This document shows positions 32,703-41,053 of a DNA stretch of 64,000 nt, one piece after another (position 1 is the stretch's first letter; each line of letters starts with the position of its first letter). Location of the stretch: positions 365,194 through 429,193 of the forward strand of contig MTLY02000003.1 of the NCBI GenBank assembly GCA_002011035.2, written 5' to 3'. Made by a program: the position numbers and the translations under genes. The DNA comes from Candidatus Hecatella orcuttiae (lineage in GTDB: Archaea; Thermoproteota; Bathyarchaeia; Hecatellales; Hecatellaceae). The notes under the pieces are model-generated. The model was not told where the DNA came from, made no database searches, and worked only from the letters and a program-made list of their open reading frames with translations.

Positions 32703-34664
32703 ATGCCTCCCTCCAAAACGGGAATAGACGTTCTGCTGAAAGAAGAGAGAATTTTTCACCCACCAAAAGACTTGGTGGAGCAGACCCATGTCAAAAAGTG
32801 GATGGACGCTCACGGCATAAAGACCTACGAGGAACTGCTGGAAAAGGCCAAAGACCTAGAGTGGTTTTGGGGTGAAATCTCAAAGGAGCTGGTAGGTTGG
32901 TCTAAGCCCTACACCAAGGTTTTGGAGTGGAACCCCCCCTGGGTTAAGTGGTTCTTGGGCGCAGAGTACAACATCGTCTGCGATGCTTTAGACAGGCATG
33001 TGAAGAGTTGGAGAAAGAACAAAGTCGCCTACATCTGGGAGGGCGAGCCTGGAGACAGGGAAAAGCTGACCTACGCTGAACTGCATGGGAAAGTCTGCCA
33101 GGCTGCTAACGCCCTGAAAAGCTTGGGGGTGAAGAAAGGCGACAGGGTGGGAATATATCTGCCCATGATCCCCGAGCTTCCCATAGCCATGCTGGCATGC
33201 GCGAAGATAGGAGCTTTGCACAGCGTTGTTTTCTCCGGTTTCAGCGCCCACGCCTTGAGAGACAGGGTTAACGACTCGGAGGCGAAGGTTGTCATCACCT
33301 GCGACGGCTTCTACAGGAGGGGGAAGACCGTTCCCTTGAAGAAGCAGACGGATGAGGCTCTTCAACAGGCGCCCAGCGTGGAGCATGTCATCGTCTACAA
33401 GCGGACAGGCGGCGAGGTTTCTTGGAATGAGAAAAGGGACCTCTGGTGGCATGAGGTGGTAGACGGCCAGAAGAAAACATGTGAGACGGAGATCTTGGAC
33501 GCCAACGACTTCCTCTACATCCTCTATACTTCCGGAACCACGGGAAAGCCCAAGGGGGTGGTTCATGCCCACGGAGGCTACGCCGTGGGGACAGCCTTCA
33601 CCCTCAAATGGGTTTTCGACTTGAAGGATGAGGATGTTTGGTGGTGTGCGGCGGACATCGGCTGGGTCACAGGGCACAGCTACATAGTCTACGCGCCTCT
33701 GATTTTGGGGGTTACCTCAGTGCTTTACGAGGGCGCGCCGGACTACCCGAAGCCTGACAGGTGGTGGTCCATCGTGGAGCGGTATGGGGTGACTGTGCTC
33801 TACACTTCGCCCACCAGCATCAGGCTTTTCATGCGCTATGGGGAAGAGTGGCCTGCGAAACATGACCTGAGCTCCCTGAGGTTGCTGGGCACGGTGGGGG
33901 AGCCCATCAACCCCGAGGCTTGGATGTGGTACTACAAGCACATCGGAGGGGAACGCTGCCCCATCATGGACACCTGGTGGCAGACGGAGACGGGTAGCTT
34001 CTGCATCTCACCTCTCCCCATCACCCCCCTGAAGCCCGGCTCGGCTACAAGGCCTCTGCCCGGGTGGACGGCTGATGTCTACGATGAGGAGGGAAAACCC
34101 TTGGTGAACCAAGGAGGCAACCTCGTCCTCCTCACCCCTTGGCCCGCTATGTTCCGCGGCCTCTACAAGGACCCTGAAAGATACAGGGAAGTCTACTGGA
34201 GCAAGTACCCCAACGTCTACCTGGCGGGGGATGTAGCCCGCATCGACAGGGACGGCTACTTCTGGATCCAAGGGCGAGCCGACGACGTCCTCAATGTGGC
34301 AGGCCACCGGATAGGCAACTCCGAGGTGGAGTCAGCCCTCGTCAGCCACGAGGCTGTGGCTGAGGCCGCTGTGATCGGGAAACCCCACGAGGTGAAGGGA
34401 GAAGCCATCGTCGCCTACGTGGTCTTGAAGAGAGGCGTGGAGCCCACGGAGAAGCTGCGGGAAGAGCTGAGGGGGCATGTGGCCCGGGAGATAGGGAAGC
34501 TGGCGAGGCCTGAGGAAGTGTGGTTCGTCTCCGACCTCCCCAAAACCCGAAGCGGCAAAATCATGCGGCGGGTGGTGAAGGCGGTGGTCTTGGGGAAGCC
34601 GGCGGGGGACATATCCACCCTCAGCAACCCCGAGGCTGTGGAGGAGATAGGCAAAGCCCGGTGA
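32703..34664 (+). CDS. acs: AMP-forming acetyl-CoA synthetase
   Basis: Activates acetate to acetyl-CoA. The protein (about 653 residues from ATG 32703; an upstream ATG at 32658 would add 15) has the adenylation motif [18 protein letters not shown], the WWQTETG signature, the [15 protein letters not shown] hinge and the lysine-containing [10 protein letters not shown] motif that is acetylated in bacterial Acs. Together with CODH it would connect acetate and the Wood-Ljungdahl pathway. It lies just upstream of tRNA-Gly. Confidence 0.94.
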   Translation: MPPSKTGIDVLLKEERIFHPPKDLVEQTHVKKWMDAHGIKTYEELLEKAKDLEWFWGEISKELVGWSKPYTKVLEWNPPWVKWFLGAEYNIVCDALDRHVKSWRKNKVAYIWEGEPGDREKLTYAELHGKVCQAANALKSLGVKKGDRVGIYLPMIPELPIAMLACAKIGALHSVVFSGFSAHALRDRVNDSEAKVVITCDGFYRRGKTVPLKKQTDEALQQAPSVEHVIVYKRTGGEVSWNEKRDLWWHEVVDGQKKTCETEILDANDFLYILYTSGTTGKPKGVVHAHGGYAVGTAFTLKWVFDLKDEDVWWCAADIGWVTGHSYIVYAPLILGVTSVLYEGAPDYPKPDRWWSIVERYGVTVLYTSPTSIRLFMRYGEEWPAKHDLSSLRLLGTVGEPINPEAWMWYYKHIGGERCPIMDTWWQTETGSFCISPLPITPLKPGSATRPLPGWTADVYDEEGKPLVNQGGNLVLLTPWPAMFRGLYKDPERYREVYWSKYPNVYLAGDVARIDRDGYFWIQGRADDVLNVAGHRIGNSEVESALVSHEAVAEAAVIGKPHEVKGEAIVAYVVLKRGVEPTEKLREELRGHVAREIGKLARPEEVWFVSDLPKTRSGKIMRRVVKAVVLGKPAGDISTLSNPEAVEEIGKAR

Positions 34665-34726
34665 AGGCTGGGCCAAATCTTCAACAGTTTTAAATCAGGT
34701 TCCACCATAATCCTAGAAGGAGCCGG

Positions 34727-34819
34727 GCGGCCGTAGTCTAGCTTGGTTAGGACATCAGCCTGCCAACCTTGGGAGGCAGAACGCTGAGGACCCGGGTTCA
34801 AATCCCGGCGGCCGCACCA
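34727..34819 (+). tRNA. tRNA-Gly (GCC) with 16-nt canonical intron
   Basis: Acceptor stem GCGGCCG/CGGCCGC, discriminator A and encoded CCA (34817-34819). The anticodon stem TCAGC/GCTGA encloses 23 nt instead of 7. Removing 16 nt at 34766-34781 (ACCTTGGGAGGCAGAA) restores the loop CTGCCAC with anticodon GCC, with the intron between positions 37 and 38. The exon CTGC can pair with GCAG inside the intron, giving a relaxed bulge-helix-bulge for the archaeal splicing endonuclease. T arm CCGGG-TTCAAAT-CCCGG. It marks the left edge of the AT-rich accessory block. Confidence 0.9.
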
Positions 34820-34844
34820 TTCTAGAGCTGAATAGGTACTTTTT

Positions 34845-34991
34845 TCATCGGTCTACTAGCGGCACCCATTTTAACGTCTCCTTCAGGGCTTGGCTGAGGG
34901 CTTTCAGTTGGTGGTCTTCCAGTTCTTGAGGGTTGATGTATACTCTGGCCGGCTGGGATAGGGCTTCTCCCGCGAGGATTTTCTTCAGCAA
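34845..34991 (-). CDS. Possible 48-residue small protein
   Basis: An open frame from TTG 34991 to TGA 34845-34847. It reads KKILAGEALSQPARVYINPQ, then LEDHQLKALSQALKETLKWV and PLVDR. Its amphipathic helix and balanced composition look more protein-like than the overlapping frames, but there is no good ribosome-binding site and I recognise no family. It might be the surviving C-terminus of a longer gene; the frame is closed by TGA directly upstream of the TTG. Confidence 0.3.
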   Translation of the reverse strand: MLKKILAGEALSQPARVYINPQELEDHQLKALSQALKETLKWVPLVDR

Positions 34992-35202
34992 TCATGCTTC
35001 TCATAGGCTCGGAGCCATTAAGGTGGTTGAAGACTGATCATGTTCACTCTAAACCAACTGCCTACATTAGGTATCTGTGGACTCTGCGGACTTGAATTCA
35101 TCGCAAGGTTAATACTATCATGTGGACTAACTTGTGCAGGTTCTTTACCATACCAAGTTAGCCGGGACGAACGAAACCGTTGCCGAATGGTGGATGGTTT
35201 TT

Positions 35203-36432
35203 TTAAATTCCAGCAGCTATTTTGGCTTCTGTCCATGCTTCAAAGTATTTGTCCCATATCGGTGGATCTGGGTGTTCCCAGTTGTAGAAGATTCCTTTCT
35301 CCAACAGGTCTTCAGGTTTATCCAATCCCAACAGTTTTATTATTTCGGGGTCCGCCAGTTCCCATCCTTTTACATTCGTGGATGCGTAATAGTAAACGTT
35401 GGTCAGAAATTGGCCTGTTCGAGGATCTAAGAAGGCATTTATGTAGTCATGGGCAAGCTCGTAGGTTCCTCTTTCTGGAGAGCCTTCTCCCACATTCATA
35501 GCGTAAGGCCAGATGAACAGAGCCTCTCCCGTCCTGTAATTGGCTCCAGGTGTAAGCCCCAGATAGACCACGTCCAAACCTTCAGCCAACCCTGCAGCGT
35601 ACAATTCCGTCCACATGGTTGCAATGGCTACTTCGCCTTCTTTAAGACTTGCAAAAAGCTCATACTGGTCATCGTAGATAATTTTTGCTTGCTTAAACGC
35701 TTTCATCACCGCATCTTTCCAAGCTTCTATCTGGTCATCAGTAGGATTTTTGAACTCTTCCACTGTAAACAATGCGTCGAACATAGGCCCAGCAATTTCA
35801 GAAGGAGCATCGTACATGGCCGTTCCTACCTCTGCATATTTTGGATCCCACAAGCACGACCAACTGTCAGGCTCTGGTAATCCCGCATCCCGGATTAGGT
35901 CTCTTCTGTAAATAATCGAAGTCATTCCCATATCCGTCACCAGCATATAGAGTTGGCCGTTGTGTCTGCCGTATTTTTCAACTAGTGCTTTAAAGAAAGG
36001 ATGTACATCTTGGTAGTTAGGTATCAAATCTAAGTCTATCGGCTCTAGCGCATCAAACTCCAAATATCTCTTGAAATGAGTCCAATAGCCGCCGAAGTTG
36101 GAGGCGTCAAACCTATCTCCAATCGCTATCCTTGCCAACGCTGAATCTTCATCAGGAAAAATGACGTGCGATACCTTTACATCCGGATGTTTTTCCCTAA
36201 ACGCAAGCCACAGTTCTTCAACATCATACCCAGCCCACGTCCAAACTATTATCTCATTAGCTTTCGGTGGTGGTACTGGAGTTGGCGTAGGAGTTGGTGC
36301 GGGTGTCGGGGTTGGGGCTGGAGCGGGCCTTGTGGCCTGCCAAGCGGCGTAGCCGCCCACACCGGCCACCACCGCCGCAACCACGGCGGCGATGCCGTAT
36401 TTCAGGGCCTTTCTTCGAGATTCATTACTCAT
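35203..36432 (-). CDS. potD: Pot-type ABC transporter solute-binding protein
   Basis: A 409-residue extracytoplasmic binding protein. The N-terminus has a twin arginine (SRRKALKYG) and a hydrophobic stretch of about 20 residues, then a Pro/Thr/Ala-rich linker (residues 33-57), so the protein is probably tethered to the outside of the membrane. The domain that follows begins EIIVWTWAGYDVEELW and resembles spermidine/putrescine-binding PotD/PotF (group D SBPs). It is last in the potABCD order but has its own TATA box. The ligand is predicted to be a cationic amine; the methyltransferase neighbours suggest a methylated one. Confidence 0.85.
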   Translation of the reverse strand: MSNESRRKALKYGIAAVVAAVVAGVGGYAAWQATRPAPAPTPTPAPTPTPTPVPPPKANEIIVWTWAGYDVEELWLAFREKHPDVKVSHVIFPDEDSALARIAIGDRFDASNFGGYWTHFKRYLEFDALEPIDLDLIPNYQDVHPFFKALVEKYGRHNGQLYMLVTDMGMTSIIYRRDLIRDAGLPEPDSWSCLWDPKYAEVGTAMYDAPSEIAGPMFDALFTVEEFKNPTDDQIEAWKDAVMKAFKQAKIIYDDQYELFASLKEGEVAIATMWTELYAAGLAEGLDVVYLGLTPGANYRTGEALFIWPYAMNVGEGSPERGTYELAHDYINAFLDPRTGQFLTNVYYYASTNVKGWELADPEIIKLLGLDKPEDLLEKGIFYNWEHPDPPIWDKYFEAWTEAKIAAGI

Positions 36433-36445
36433 TTTTATATATCTC

Positions 36446-36493
36446 TCCTAAAAGCGGCTGTTTATTATTCCGGTTCAGATTATATATAAATAT
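36446..36493 (-). promoter_or_regulatory. potD promoter (TATA) and ribosome-binding site
   Basis: On the minus strand AATATTTATATATA (36481-36493) lies about 55 bp upstream of the potD ATG, and AGGAGAG (36446-36452) precedes the ATG by about 13 nt. A second TATA-like ACTTATAAATAGG occurs near 36600 in the same 277-bp gap after potC. Separate transcription of the binding protein would allow its expression above that of the permease. Confidence 0.45.
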
Positions 36494-36709
36494 TACGGTT
36501 TACTGAACGATGTTGCTAAGATTTTTTGTTGGGCCGGATTTGCAAGCGTAATTTGCGGACTGCAGGGGTCAAGCTGATTGCTTCATGATTTAGGATCCTA
36601 TTTATAAGTCTCTCTGTCACTGTAGAAACCCGGAAAACTCTCGACTAGGTTTTTCTGATTTTTCTAACTAAAGTCAACTTCTCAAATGCCTAGCTTTGAG
36701 TTGGCGTCT

Positions 36710-37486
36710 TCAGGCTGATATTCTTTCGATCATCCTCATCAAAAACGCAAGTCCGATGGCAAAAGACAATATGATGGAGGACATAGCCGTTAAGATTGGC
36801 ACGAATTTTGGCAGTTTCATCAGCAAAGAGTAAATATACACAGGCGCTGTTTGCTCTGTCCCGGCAAGGAAAACCGCGAGGGCAACATCTTCCCACGAGA
36901 TGATAAAGGCTAAAATGGCGGCCACCGCCACTCCTGGCATTATAAGAGGCAACGTTACTTTCCGAAAAGTGGTGAATTTACCCGCGCCCAAATCCATGGC
37001 AGCCTCTTCAAGACTTATGTCAAGAGCTATGAATCTGGAGGTTAAGACCAAGGTAGTGTAGGGTATGGTGATTAGAATATGACCTATAATGATGACTATT
37101 AACGATGGGTTTACCCCCATTTTTAATAAAAAGGACATCAAACTGAAACCCATGATGATGTAAGGTGTCACCATGGGCATCAGCAAGAGCCCTGTGAAAA
37201 TTTTTTTCCCAGCGAAGTTTGTGCGCGCTAGTGCATACCCTCCGCAGATTCCGAAGATTACAGCGGCTCCCGTGGTAACGGAAGCGACCATGAGGGAGTA
37301 TTTAACGGCATTTATAGCGGCTGGAAATCGGAGAAGTTCGATGTACCATTTGAGGGTGGGGAAGTTTCTTAAGGGCAGAGTAGAAGTTTCGTTGAGGGAT
37401 AGCAGTAACAGTATGGCGATGGGGAAAAATGTGAGTATCAACAAGAATCCAAGTACGACAATGAACATTATACTCGATTTCGTCAT
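36710..37486 (-). CDS. potC: Pot-type ABC transporter permease (PotC-like)
   Basis: A 258-residue inner permease with six predicted membrane segments and the EAA loop EEAAMDLGAGKFTTFRKVTL, where the ATPase docks. The order and similarity to PotC place it as the second permease of the importer. Its start lies 1 bp after the potB stop. Substrate as for potD. Confidence 0.9.
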   Translation of the reverse strand: MTKSSIMFIVVLGFLLILTFFPIAILLLLSLNETSTLPLRNFPTLKWYIELLRFPAAINAVKYSLMVASVTTGAAVIFGICGGYALARTNFAGKKIFTGLLLMPMVTPYIIMGFSLMSFLLKMGVNPSLIVIIIGHILITIPYTTLVLTSRFIALDISLEEAAMDLGAGKFTTFRKVTLPLIMPGVAVAAILAFIISWEDVALAVFLAGTEQTAPVYIYSLLMKLPKFVPILTAMSSIILSFAIGLAFLMRMIERISA

Positions 37487-37487
37487 T

Positions 37488-38411
37488 TTAGAGACTCTCC
37501 ATCAGCTTCCTGAAGCCGATTCTCCGATAAAGTAGGAAGACCGCTATGAAAGTTATAATCAGCAGATAAACAGTGAAAGCCGCGGCTACATCCCACCTAA
37601 ACCCCTTGAGGAAGAAATCGTAGATCAGGTTTCCAAACAATATTCCGGTTCTGCCTCCCACTACTGCTGGAGCTATGAATTCTCCCATCGTCGGAATAAA
37701 CACGAACAAAACTGCTACGAAAACTCCGGGTAGACTCAGGGGAAAAGTAACTTTTAGGAATGTTGTAATGGGCGAAGCGCCCAGATCGTCTGAAGCCTCC
37801 AGCAAAACTCTGTCTATTTTTTCCAGCGACACGAATATCGGCAGAATCAACCAGGGAAACCATGTGGCAGTTAAAACCAGCCAAACAGAAAATAGGTTGT
37901 ACCCCAATAGTTTGATGGGCTCGCTTATTAAGCCGAAATATAGGAGCAATGAATTTATTACTCCTGTGCTGCCTAACATCAACCGCCAAGCCAGCAATAT
38001 CAGCATATAGGTGGCAAAATAAGGCGCTTGAAACAGGAATAGAACAGTATACTTATTTTTTAAAACTCTAAAGGCTATAAAATAGGCTACAACATACGCG
38101 AACAAAACGGATGAAGCTGTAACGGTAACCGCTATAAAAAACGTTCGAAGTAGAAGTCTGGCATAATCCGTTCGGATGAATAGTTTTGCATAATTGCTGA
38201 GTACGGGAAAATTAACAACAGTTCTTGTCACAGGACTTAATTCAGCGAAGCTCAAGATTAACACTGAAAAAACAGGAATGAAAAATACGATGATAATCCA
38301 TAAGTAAGTGGGTAGAACTAGCAAAAGATCTTTTAACCTTGAGTTGGTCTGTGCCGTGAAAAAATTCCGGAAAGATTTCTTTATACTCATATTACCACTT
38401 CCGTTCGACAA
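37488..38411 (-). CDS. potB: Pot-type ABC transporter permease (PotB-like)
   Basis: A 307-residue permease with six membrane segments and EAA loop LLEASDDLGASPITTFLKVT. The long N-terminal cytoplasmic segment and the large extracellular loop after the first helix are typical of PotB. It forms a heterodimer with PotC. It follows potA by 20 bp. Confidence 0.9.
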   Translation of the reverse strand: MSNGSGNMSIKKSFRNFFTAQTNSRLKDLLLVLPTYLWIIIVFFIPVFSVLILSFAELSPVTRTVVNFPVLSNYAKLFIRTDYARLLLRTFFIAVTVTASSVLFAYVVAYFIAFRVLKNKYTVLFLFQAPYFATYMLILLAWRLMLGSTGVINSLLLYFGLISEPIKLLGYNLFSVWLVLTATWFPWLILPIFVSLEKIDRVLLEASDDLGASPITTFLKVTFPLSLPGVFVAVLFVFIPTMGEFIAPAVVGGRTGILFGNLIYDFFLKGFRWDVAAAFTVYLLIITFIAVFLLYRRIGFRKLMESL

Positions 38412-38431
38412 TGGCCTCCAATGGATTTAGC

Positions 38432-39487
38432 CTAGGTTATCAACTTGGAGTCTTTCTTATTCCAACCGATTTTTACCTTCTCCCCAATTCCAAAAATGCC
38501 TTCCATGCCGGGACTGGGCGCTACAACTGAAATGGAGGAACCATTTTCCAGCAAAACTCTGTAGGTGACGACTCGGCCCTGATAATAGGCCTCTTTAACT
38601 TCTCCAGCGAATATATTATCCAACGCGTTTAACTTTCTTCCGATGAAAATTTTCTCCGGCTTGATGGAGACTAAGACTGATCCTTTGGATAGCTGACACT
38701 CAGGTGTGACGGTGATTTTCCCCAGATTATCGACTTCCACTGCCCCATTCTCATACCTCCCTTTGAAAACGTTAGTTCCCCCAATAAAATTAGCCACAAA
38801 CTCAGAGTTAGGCTGTTCATAAATCTCGATAGGCGAGCCGATCTGCATGATCTTTCCGGCTTTCATTACGGCTATTTTGTCGGACATCGTTAGAGCTTCT
38901 CCTTGGTCGTGAGTGACGTAGATGAAGGTAGTGCCGACTTCACGTTTAATTCTCTTCAGCTCGACAATCATTTCCTCCCTAAGTTTTAGATCTAATGGTC
39001 CCAAAGGTTCGTCTAGAAGCAATACAGTTGGTTTATTAACCAAAGCCCTTACAATGGCAATTCTTTGTTTTTCGCCGCCGCTCAATTGGCTTATTTTCCT
39101 CTTTTCATAGCCTGGAAGTCTAACGAGGTCTAACATTTCTTTAACTCTTGCTTTGATTTCGTTTTCCGGTATTTTTTTTATTTTTAATCCGAATGCTATA
39201 TTTTCATAAACGTTGAGGTGAGGGAATAGAGCTAAGCTCTGAAAGACTAGGTTTGTAGGCCTCTTAAAGGGGGGTACATCCGCCATAGGTTCTCCTTCGA
39301 TGAGTATCTCCCCTTCGGTTGGCTTCTCAAAGCCGCTGATCATTCTGAGTATAGTAGTCTTTCCACATCCGGAGGGCCCTAAGAGAGAAAAAAATTGTCC
39401 CTTTTCCACTTGAAAGGAAACATCGCTAACTGCAACAACATCTCCGAATTTCTTAGTTACGTTTTTCAGTTCAACATCGATCTTCAT
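38432..39487 (-). CDS. potA: Pot-type ABC transporter ATPase
   Basis: A 351-residue ATPase: Walker A LLGPSGCGKTTIL, signature ISQLSGGEKQRIAI, Walker B VLLLDEPLGPLD and the H-loop TYVTHDQ-like FIYVTHDQGEAL. The C-terminal 110 residues form a TOBE domain typical of PotA/FbpC-type importers, which can sense substrate or regulators. It is the first gene of the operon, divergent from the MtmB-like gene. The TATA box lies only about 22 bp before ATG 39487, so the transcript may be leaderless. It ends in TAG. Confidence 0.93.
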   Translation of the reverse strand: MKIDVELKNVTKKFGDVVAVSDVSFQVEKGQFFSLLGPSGCGKTTILRMISGFEKPTEGEILIEGEPMADVPPFKRPTNLVFQSLALFPHLNVYENIAFGLKIKKIPENEIKARVKEMLDLVRLPGYEKRKISQLSGGEKQRIAIVRALVNKPTVLLLDEPLGPLDLKLREEMIVELKRIKREVGTTFIYVTHDQGEALTMSDKIAVMKAGKIMQIGSPIEIYEQPNSEFVANFIGGTNVFKGRYENGAVEVDNLGKITVTPECQLSKGSVLVSIKPEKIFIGRKLNALDNIFAGEVKEAYYQGRVVTYRVLLENGSSISVVAPSPGMEGIFGIGEKVKIGWNKKDSKLIT

Positions 39488-39504
39488 CTTATCGGACCAT
39501 TACT

Positions 39505-39533
39505 GATATATACAGGAAGAAGAATATAAAAAT
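39505..39533. promoter_or_regulatory. Divergent TATA boxes of potA (-) and mtmB-like gene (+)
   Basis: GATATATAC (39505-39513) serves the minus-strand potA gene and ATATAAAAAT (39524-39533) the plus-strand methyltransferase gene. Having both boxes within 30 bp suggests that transporter and methyltransferase could be controlled together by one factor binding this 116-bp gap. Confidence 0.45.
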
Positions 39534-39621
39534 AATCGGTCAAGAAAAAGGCCAAAACATGGAAAGATTAAAACAAACTATGTTCCATTAGTGTTTATGA
39601 AAAGTGGAGGATACGCCTCAT

Positions 39622-40992
39622 ATGATTCTTTCGTTAGATGAAATTTATAGGAGGACTGAAGATGGTCCGATAGTGGAGGAGGAATATTTCGACAAAAAGC
39701 TTTTGCCCAGAAAACTTCGAGAACTAGCAAAGGAATATGATATTAATTACAATCCGGAAGAGCCCGTTCCAACTGACGACAAGTTAGCTGACGACGTTTT
39801 TGAGGCGGGGAAAAAGTTACTGTGTGATGTAGGTATTCTGTGTGTGGACACAGGTAGGTTGATAAAGTTCTCTGAGGATGAAATTAAAGAAGGACTTAAA
39901 GCAGCTCCAAATAAAATAACCATCGGGCAAGGTGAGAGATCCCGAGAAATAACTGAGAGAAAAGCAGAAGACAAAAAGATACCTTGGCTTGTTCCCGGCC
40001 CCAGCGGAATGCCTATATCAGAGGACTTGGCTAGCGTGATAGCTCAATCCATCGTTCAAGAACCGTTAGCAGAAGGTTACTGGACTCCAACTATTACGAA
40101 ATATGGAGGGATGGAGGTAAAACTGCATTCTCCGTTGGAAGTTCTTGCATCAAGATATGAAATTATATCGGCCAAGGAGGGAGTCAGAAAGGCTGGTAAA
40201 GAAGGGCTTCCCATTGTTGGAGGAATGACAGGGTTAAGTCCAGCTGGATTCATCGCTTCTATATTTAATGGAGGATTTACGAGAGGGGACTGTCTTCTCG
40301 TAAGCTGCATGAACGAGTTGAAAATCAACTACGATATCATGACGAAAGTATGGTTCGTTTCAAAATGTAGCGACGTAAACCTGATGTATGATGCCACTCC
40401 TCTATTAGGCGGAATCGCAGGTGGACCGGAAGGCACTGCTTTAGTCTCAGTTGCTCAGGAAATAGAATGCCTGTTGCTGGGAGCAGACCTAAGCGGTGGT
40501 AACTCAATCGATATTTGGTCTGGAACAAGCTCAGGCAGGAAGACCATGTGGGCCTCTAATTTATTCTTGAACGCCATGAACCGGAACGTCAACGCAATAG
40601 AGTATTGCTACCACTTTGCCGCAGCAGGACCTTGCACAGAAATGCTTCTCTATGAGGGGGCAGCGAAAACCATAAGTGTGGTGGCTGCAGGATACGATTT
40701 TCACTGTGGTCCTTTGGCCTTGAGAGCTGGGAAGGAAGATTACATTTCTCCGTTAGAATTTAGGCTCAGCTGCGAAGTCGCCCATGCCATGGCTGGAATT
40801 AAAAGGGAAAATGCCAATTACTTGATAAAAGAATTATTAGCAAAGTTCGAAGATAAAATTCAAAAACCGCCTCTTGGTAAAAGCTTTACCGAGTGTATGG
40901 ACTTAACTACGCTTCAGCCTTCCAAAGAATGGCAGGCTATCTACGAGAAAGTGAAAAAAGAATTAGAAGACTTGGGAATAAAATTCAAATGA
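39622..40992 (+). CDS. MtmB-family methyltransferase with Ala in place of pyrrolysine
   Basis: A 456-residue homologue of monomethylamine:corrinoid methyltransferase MtmB (458 residues). Collinear features include a GPSGMPISED segment matching MtmB GPTGSPISED, NELKI, GGIAGGPEGT, AAGPCTEM and the C-terminal GKSFTEC. Counting back from the shared NELKI block without gaps, the Pyl202 position of MtmB falls on Ala208, an ordinary GCT codon at 40243-40245. There is no in-frame stop. Pyl binds the methylamine nitrogen, so this enzyme should act on another substrate or by another mechanism, as Pyl-free MttB relatives do with betaines. ATG 39622 follows GTGGAGG; GTG 39604 is less likely. Confidence 0.85.
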   Translation: MILSLDEIYRRTEDGPIVEEEYFDKKLLPRKLRELAKEYDINYNPEEPVPTDDKLADDVFEAGKKLLCDVGILCVDTGRLIKFSEDEIKEGLKAAPNKITIGQGERSREITERKAEDKKIPWLVPGPSGMPISEDLASVIAQSIVQEPLAEGYWTPTITKYGGMEVKLHSPLEVLASRYEIISAKEGVRKAGKEGLPIVGGMTGLSPAGFIASIFNGGFTRGDCLLVSCMNELKINYDIMTKVWFVSKCSDVNLMYDATPLLGGIAGGPEGTALVSVAQEIECLLLGADLSGGNSIDIWSGTSSGRKTMWASNLFLNAMNRNVNAIEYCYHFAAAGPCTEMLLYEGAAKTISVVAAGYDFHCGPLALRAGKEDYISPLEFRLSCEVAHAMAGIKRENANYLIKELLAKFEDKIQKPPLGKSFTECMDLTTLQPSKEWQAIYEKVKKELEDLGIKFK

Positions 40993-41053
40993 CCTTTGTA
41001 TAAGGGGCGGTCAAAGAAAGTAGCAGGCTTGTCGCGATGCCGCTGTTTCTGGT

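Noticed and set aside
35040-35501. Plus-strand open frame of 153 codons
   Set aside because: Most of it is antisense to potD; the upstream 160 bp show no recognisable protein.
36303-36350. Short tandem repeats at the start of potD
   Set aside because: They encode the Pro/Thr/Ala linker of the binding protein; not a CRISPR or mobile repeat. No CRISPR array was seen in the window.
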